From contig CAYNTG010000030.1 in assembly GCA_964400105.1 (NCBI GenBank), forward strand, positions 1 to 23,413: a stretch of DNA of 23,413 nt, in the 5' to 3' direction. Origin of the DNA: CAYNTG01 sp964400105 (lineage in GTDB: Bacteria > UBP14 > UBA6098). Position numbers and translations under genes: made by a program. Position 1 is the stretch's first letter. Every line of letters begins with the position of its first letter. This document shows, one piece after another, positions 22,534-23,413 of the stretch. The notes under the pieces are model-generated. The model worked only from the letters and a program-made list of their open reading frames with translations, did not search any database and had not been told where the DNA came from.

Positions 22534-23301
22534 ATGTTCCCTCAGAGAAGAGTTAATTATATGAGACGCCGTCCTAGGGCGGGTTCGTCCGTTATCATCC
22601 TTGTCGCGATCAGCGGGTTCGTGTTTCTCCTTCAGATGGCCGTGCCGGGATTCAATTCGAGATTCGCACTCGATCCGATAGCCGTGCGAAGCGAACTCGC
22701 GATATACCAGCTAATCAGCTATATGTTTCTCCACGGAAGTTTTTTCCATCTCTTCTTCAATCTTTTTGTGTTATATCTTTTCGGTAGGGAACTCGAAGCT
22801 ATCTGGGGCACAAAGCGTTTCCTTACTTACTATTTTGTAAGCGGTATCGGAGCCGGGATTATAACCGCGCTTTTGTCCAATAATCCTGTCATAGGAGCGA
22901 GCGGCGCGATCTACGGCCTGCTTCTGGCATATGGGGTGCTTTTCCCAAACCGAACGCTGCTGCTCTATTTCGTCATTCCCATTAAAGCAAAATATATGGT
23001 CATAATTTTCGGGGCTATCGAATTTTTCGCCAGCATGAGCAGCGGCGGCGACGGCATCGCGCATATCACTCATCTCGGAGGCATGGCGTTCGGCGGCATT
23101 ATGCTCGCACTCTGGAAAGCGGGCAGCGCCAGTAAACAAAAGAAACAATCCGTATATCTCGATGAATTGGGCGGCGGCGCTTTCAGCCCCGGAAATATTG
23201 ATAGAATCCTCGATAAGGTGCTTCGAGAAGGCCCGGAATCCCTCACGAAAGACGAGCGCGAGACCCTCATTCGCGCTGGCAAATTCTACAAGAAACAGTA
23301 G
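22534..23301 (+). CDS. rhomboid-family intramembrane serine protease
   Basis: A 255-residue membrane protein. The start is the ATG at 22534 with GGAAG upstream; an alternative ATG at 22561 would remove 9 residues. It has six predicted membrane helices of the basic rhomboid core. The oxyanion motif HLFFN (His72, Asn76), the nucleophile Ser123 in GASGAIYG and the catalytic His180 in HITHLGGMAFG are all present, so it should be active. The C-terminal cytoplasmic tail (about 195-255) is charged and helical (NIDRILDKVLREGPESLTKDERETLI), a feature also seen in several Bacteroidota-type rhomboids. It cleaves membrane proteins within the bilayer; the substrate is unknown. It is cotranscribed with smg. 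Confidence 0.94.
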   Translation: MFPQRRVNYMRRRPRAGSSVIILVAISGFVFLLQMAVPGFNSRFALDPIAVRSELAIYQLISYMFLHGSFFHLFFNLFVLYLFGRELEAIWGTKRFLTYYFVSGIGAGIITALLSNNPVIGASGAIYGLLLAYGVLFPNRTLLLYFVIPIKAKYMVIIFGAIEFFASMSSGGDGIAHITHLGGMAFGGIMLALWKAGSASKQKKQSVYLDELGGGAFSPGNIDRILDKVLREGPESLTKDERETLIRAGKFYKKQ

Positions 23302-23349
23302 TTAAATATAAATCGAGATTGTCGATTGAATTAACGCACTGGAGACAAA

Positions 23350-23413
23350 ATGAAAAAGACAATTCTGATATTATTGGCGGCGTTTGCCCTTTGCATGGCG
23401 GCGGAAGGGCAAA
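23350..23413 (+). CDS. start of a secreted protein, cut by the window end
   Basis: GGAG lies six bases before the ATG at 23350. The 21 codons visible encode a Sec signal peptide (MKKTILILLAAFALCMAAEGQ). The Cys could make it a lipoprotein, but the sequence around it (ALC-MAA) is not a standard lipobox. Nothing further can be said. Confidence 0.65.
   Translation, partial: MKKTILILLAAFALCMAAEGQ

Noticed and set aside
23311..23327. AATCGA...TCGATT hairpin after the rhomboid gene as a terminator
   Set aside because: Stem of 6 A/T-rich pairs and no T-tract after it; not convincing.
1..23413. tRNA, rRNA, CRISPR array, insertion sequence, riboswitch
   Set aside because: Looked for cloverleaf consensus pieces, repeat-spacer patterns, transposase motifs and known aptamer cores; none was found.

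Overview
The window looks like a contig piece from an uncultured Gram-negative bacterium, most likely a member of the FCB superphylum outside Bacteroidota proper. The outer-membrane inference rests on lpxD, skp, several predicted barrels and lipoproteins. The FCB inference rests on a SprA/Sov-type type IX secretion translocon, a DUF3078 barrel and a DUF3857-transglutaminase protein. Two features argue against typical Bacteroidota. Most genes have clear Shine-Dalgarno sequences, which are usually scarce there. Several intergenic regions also carry E. coli-like TTGAC...N16-17...-10 elements rather than the TTTG/TAnnTTTG Bacteroidota type. I cannot name the phylum from sequence alone. Two 100-base N runs (2051-2150 and 18314-18413) look like scaffold-gap placeholders.

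Left half (263-11099, all minus strand). Read in transcription order, the genes are sprA (with a predicted signal peptide and, unusually, no standard start codon), skp/ompH, lpxD (TGATG overlap with skp), an outer-membrane barrel interrupted by the first gap, a ComEC-like metallo-beta-lactamase-fold lipoprotein and a small lipoprotein. This is an envelope-biogenesis cluster. In many Gram-negatives bamA precedes skp-lpxD; here the giant SprA barrel sits in that place. The first 262 bases have no convincing gene but hold two copies of a 38-base palindromic repeat.

Middle (11229-17198). A slipin/SPFH membrane protein (+) is divergent from sprA. A perfect 30-base palindromic bidirectional terminator separates it from a convergent periplasmic DUF3857-transglutaminase protein (-). 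Further minus-strand genes follow: a lipoprotein with an EF-hand-like loop and a PPC-like domain, trpS with four cysteines suggesting a [4Fe-4S] cluster, a two-helix membrane protein, and a membrane-anchored protein with a flavodoxin-like pattern.

Right half (17359-23413, all plus strand). In order: a DUF3078 barrel, a 55-residue two-helix membrane protein, nadB (NAD synthesis), guaA (GMP synthesis), an Smg/DUF494 protein, a rhomboid protease and the first 21 codons of a secreted protein. nadB and smg appear to be transcribed from promoters so close to the ATG that their mRNAs would be essentially leaderless.

No rRNA, tRNA, CRISPR array, transposase or phage gene was recognised.
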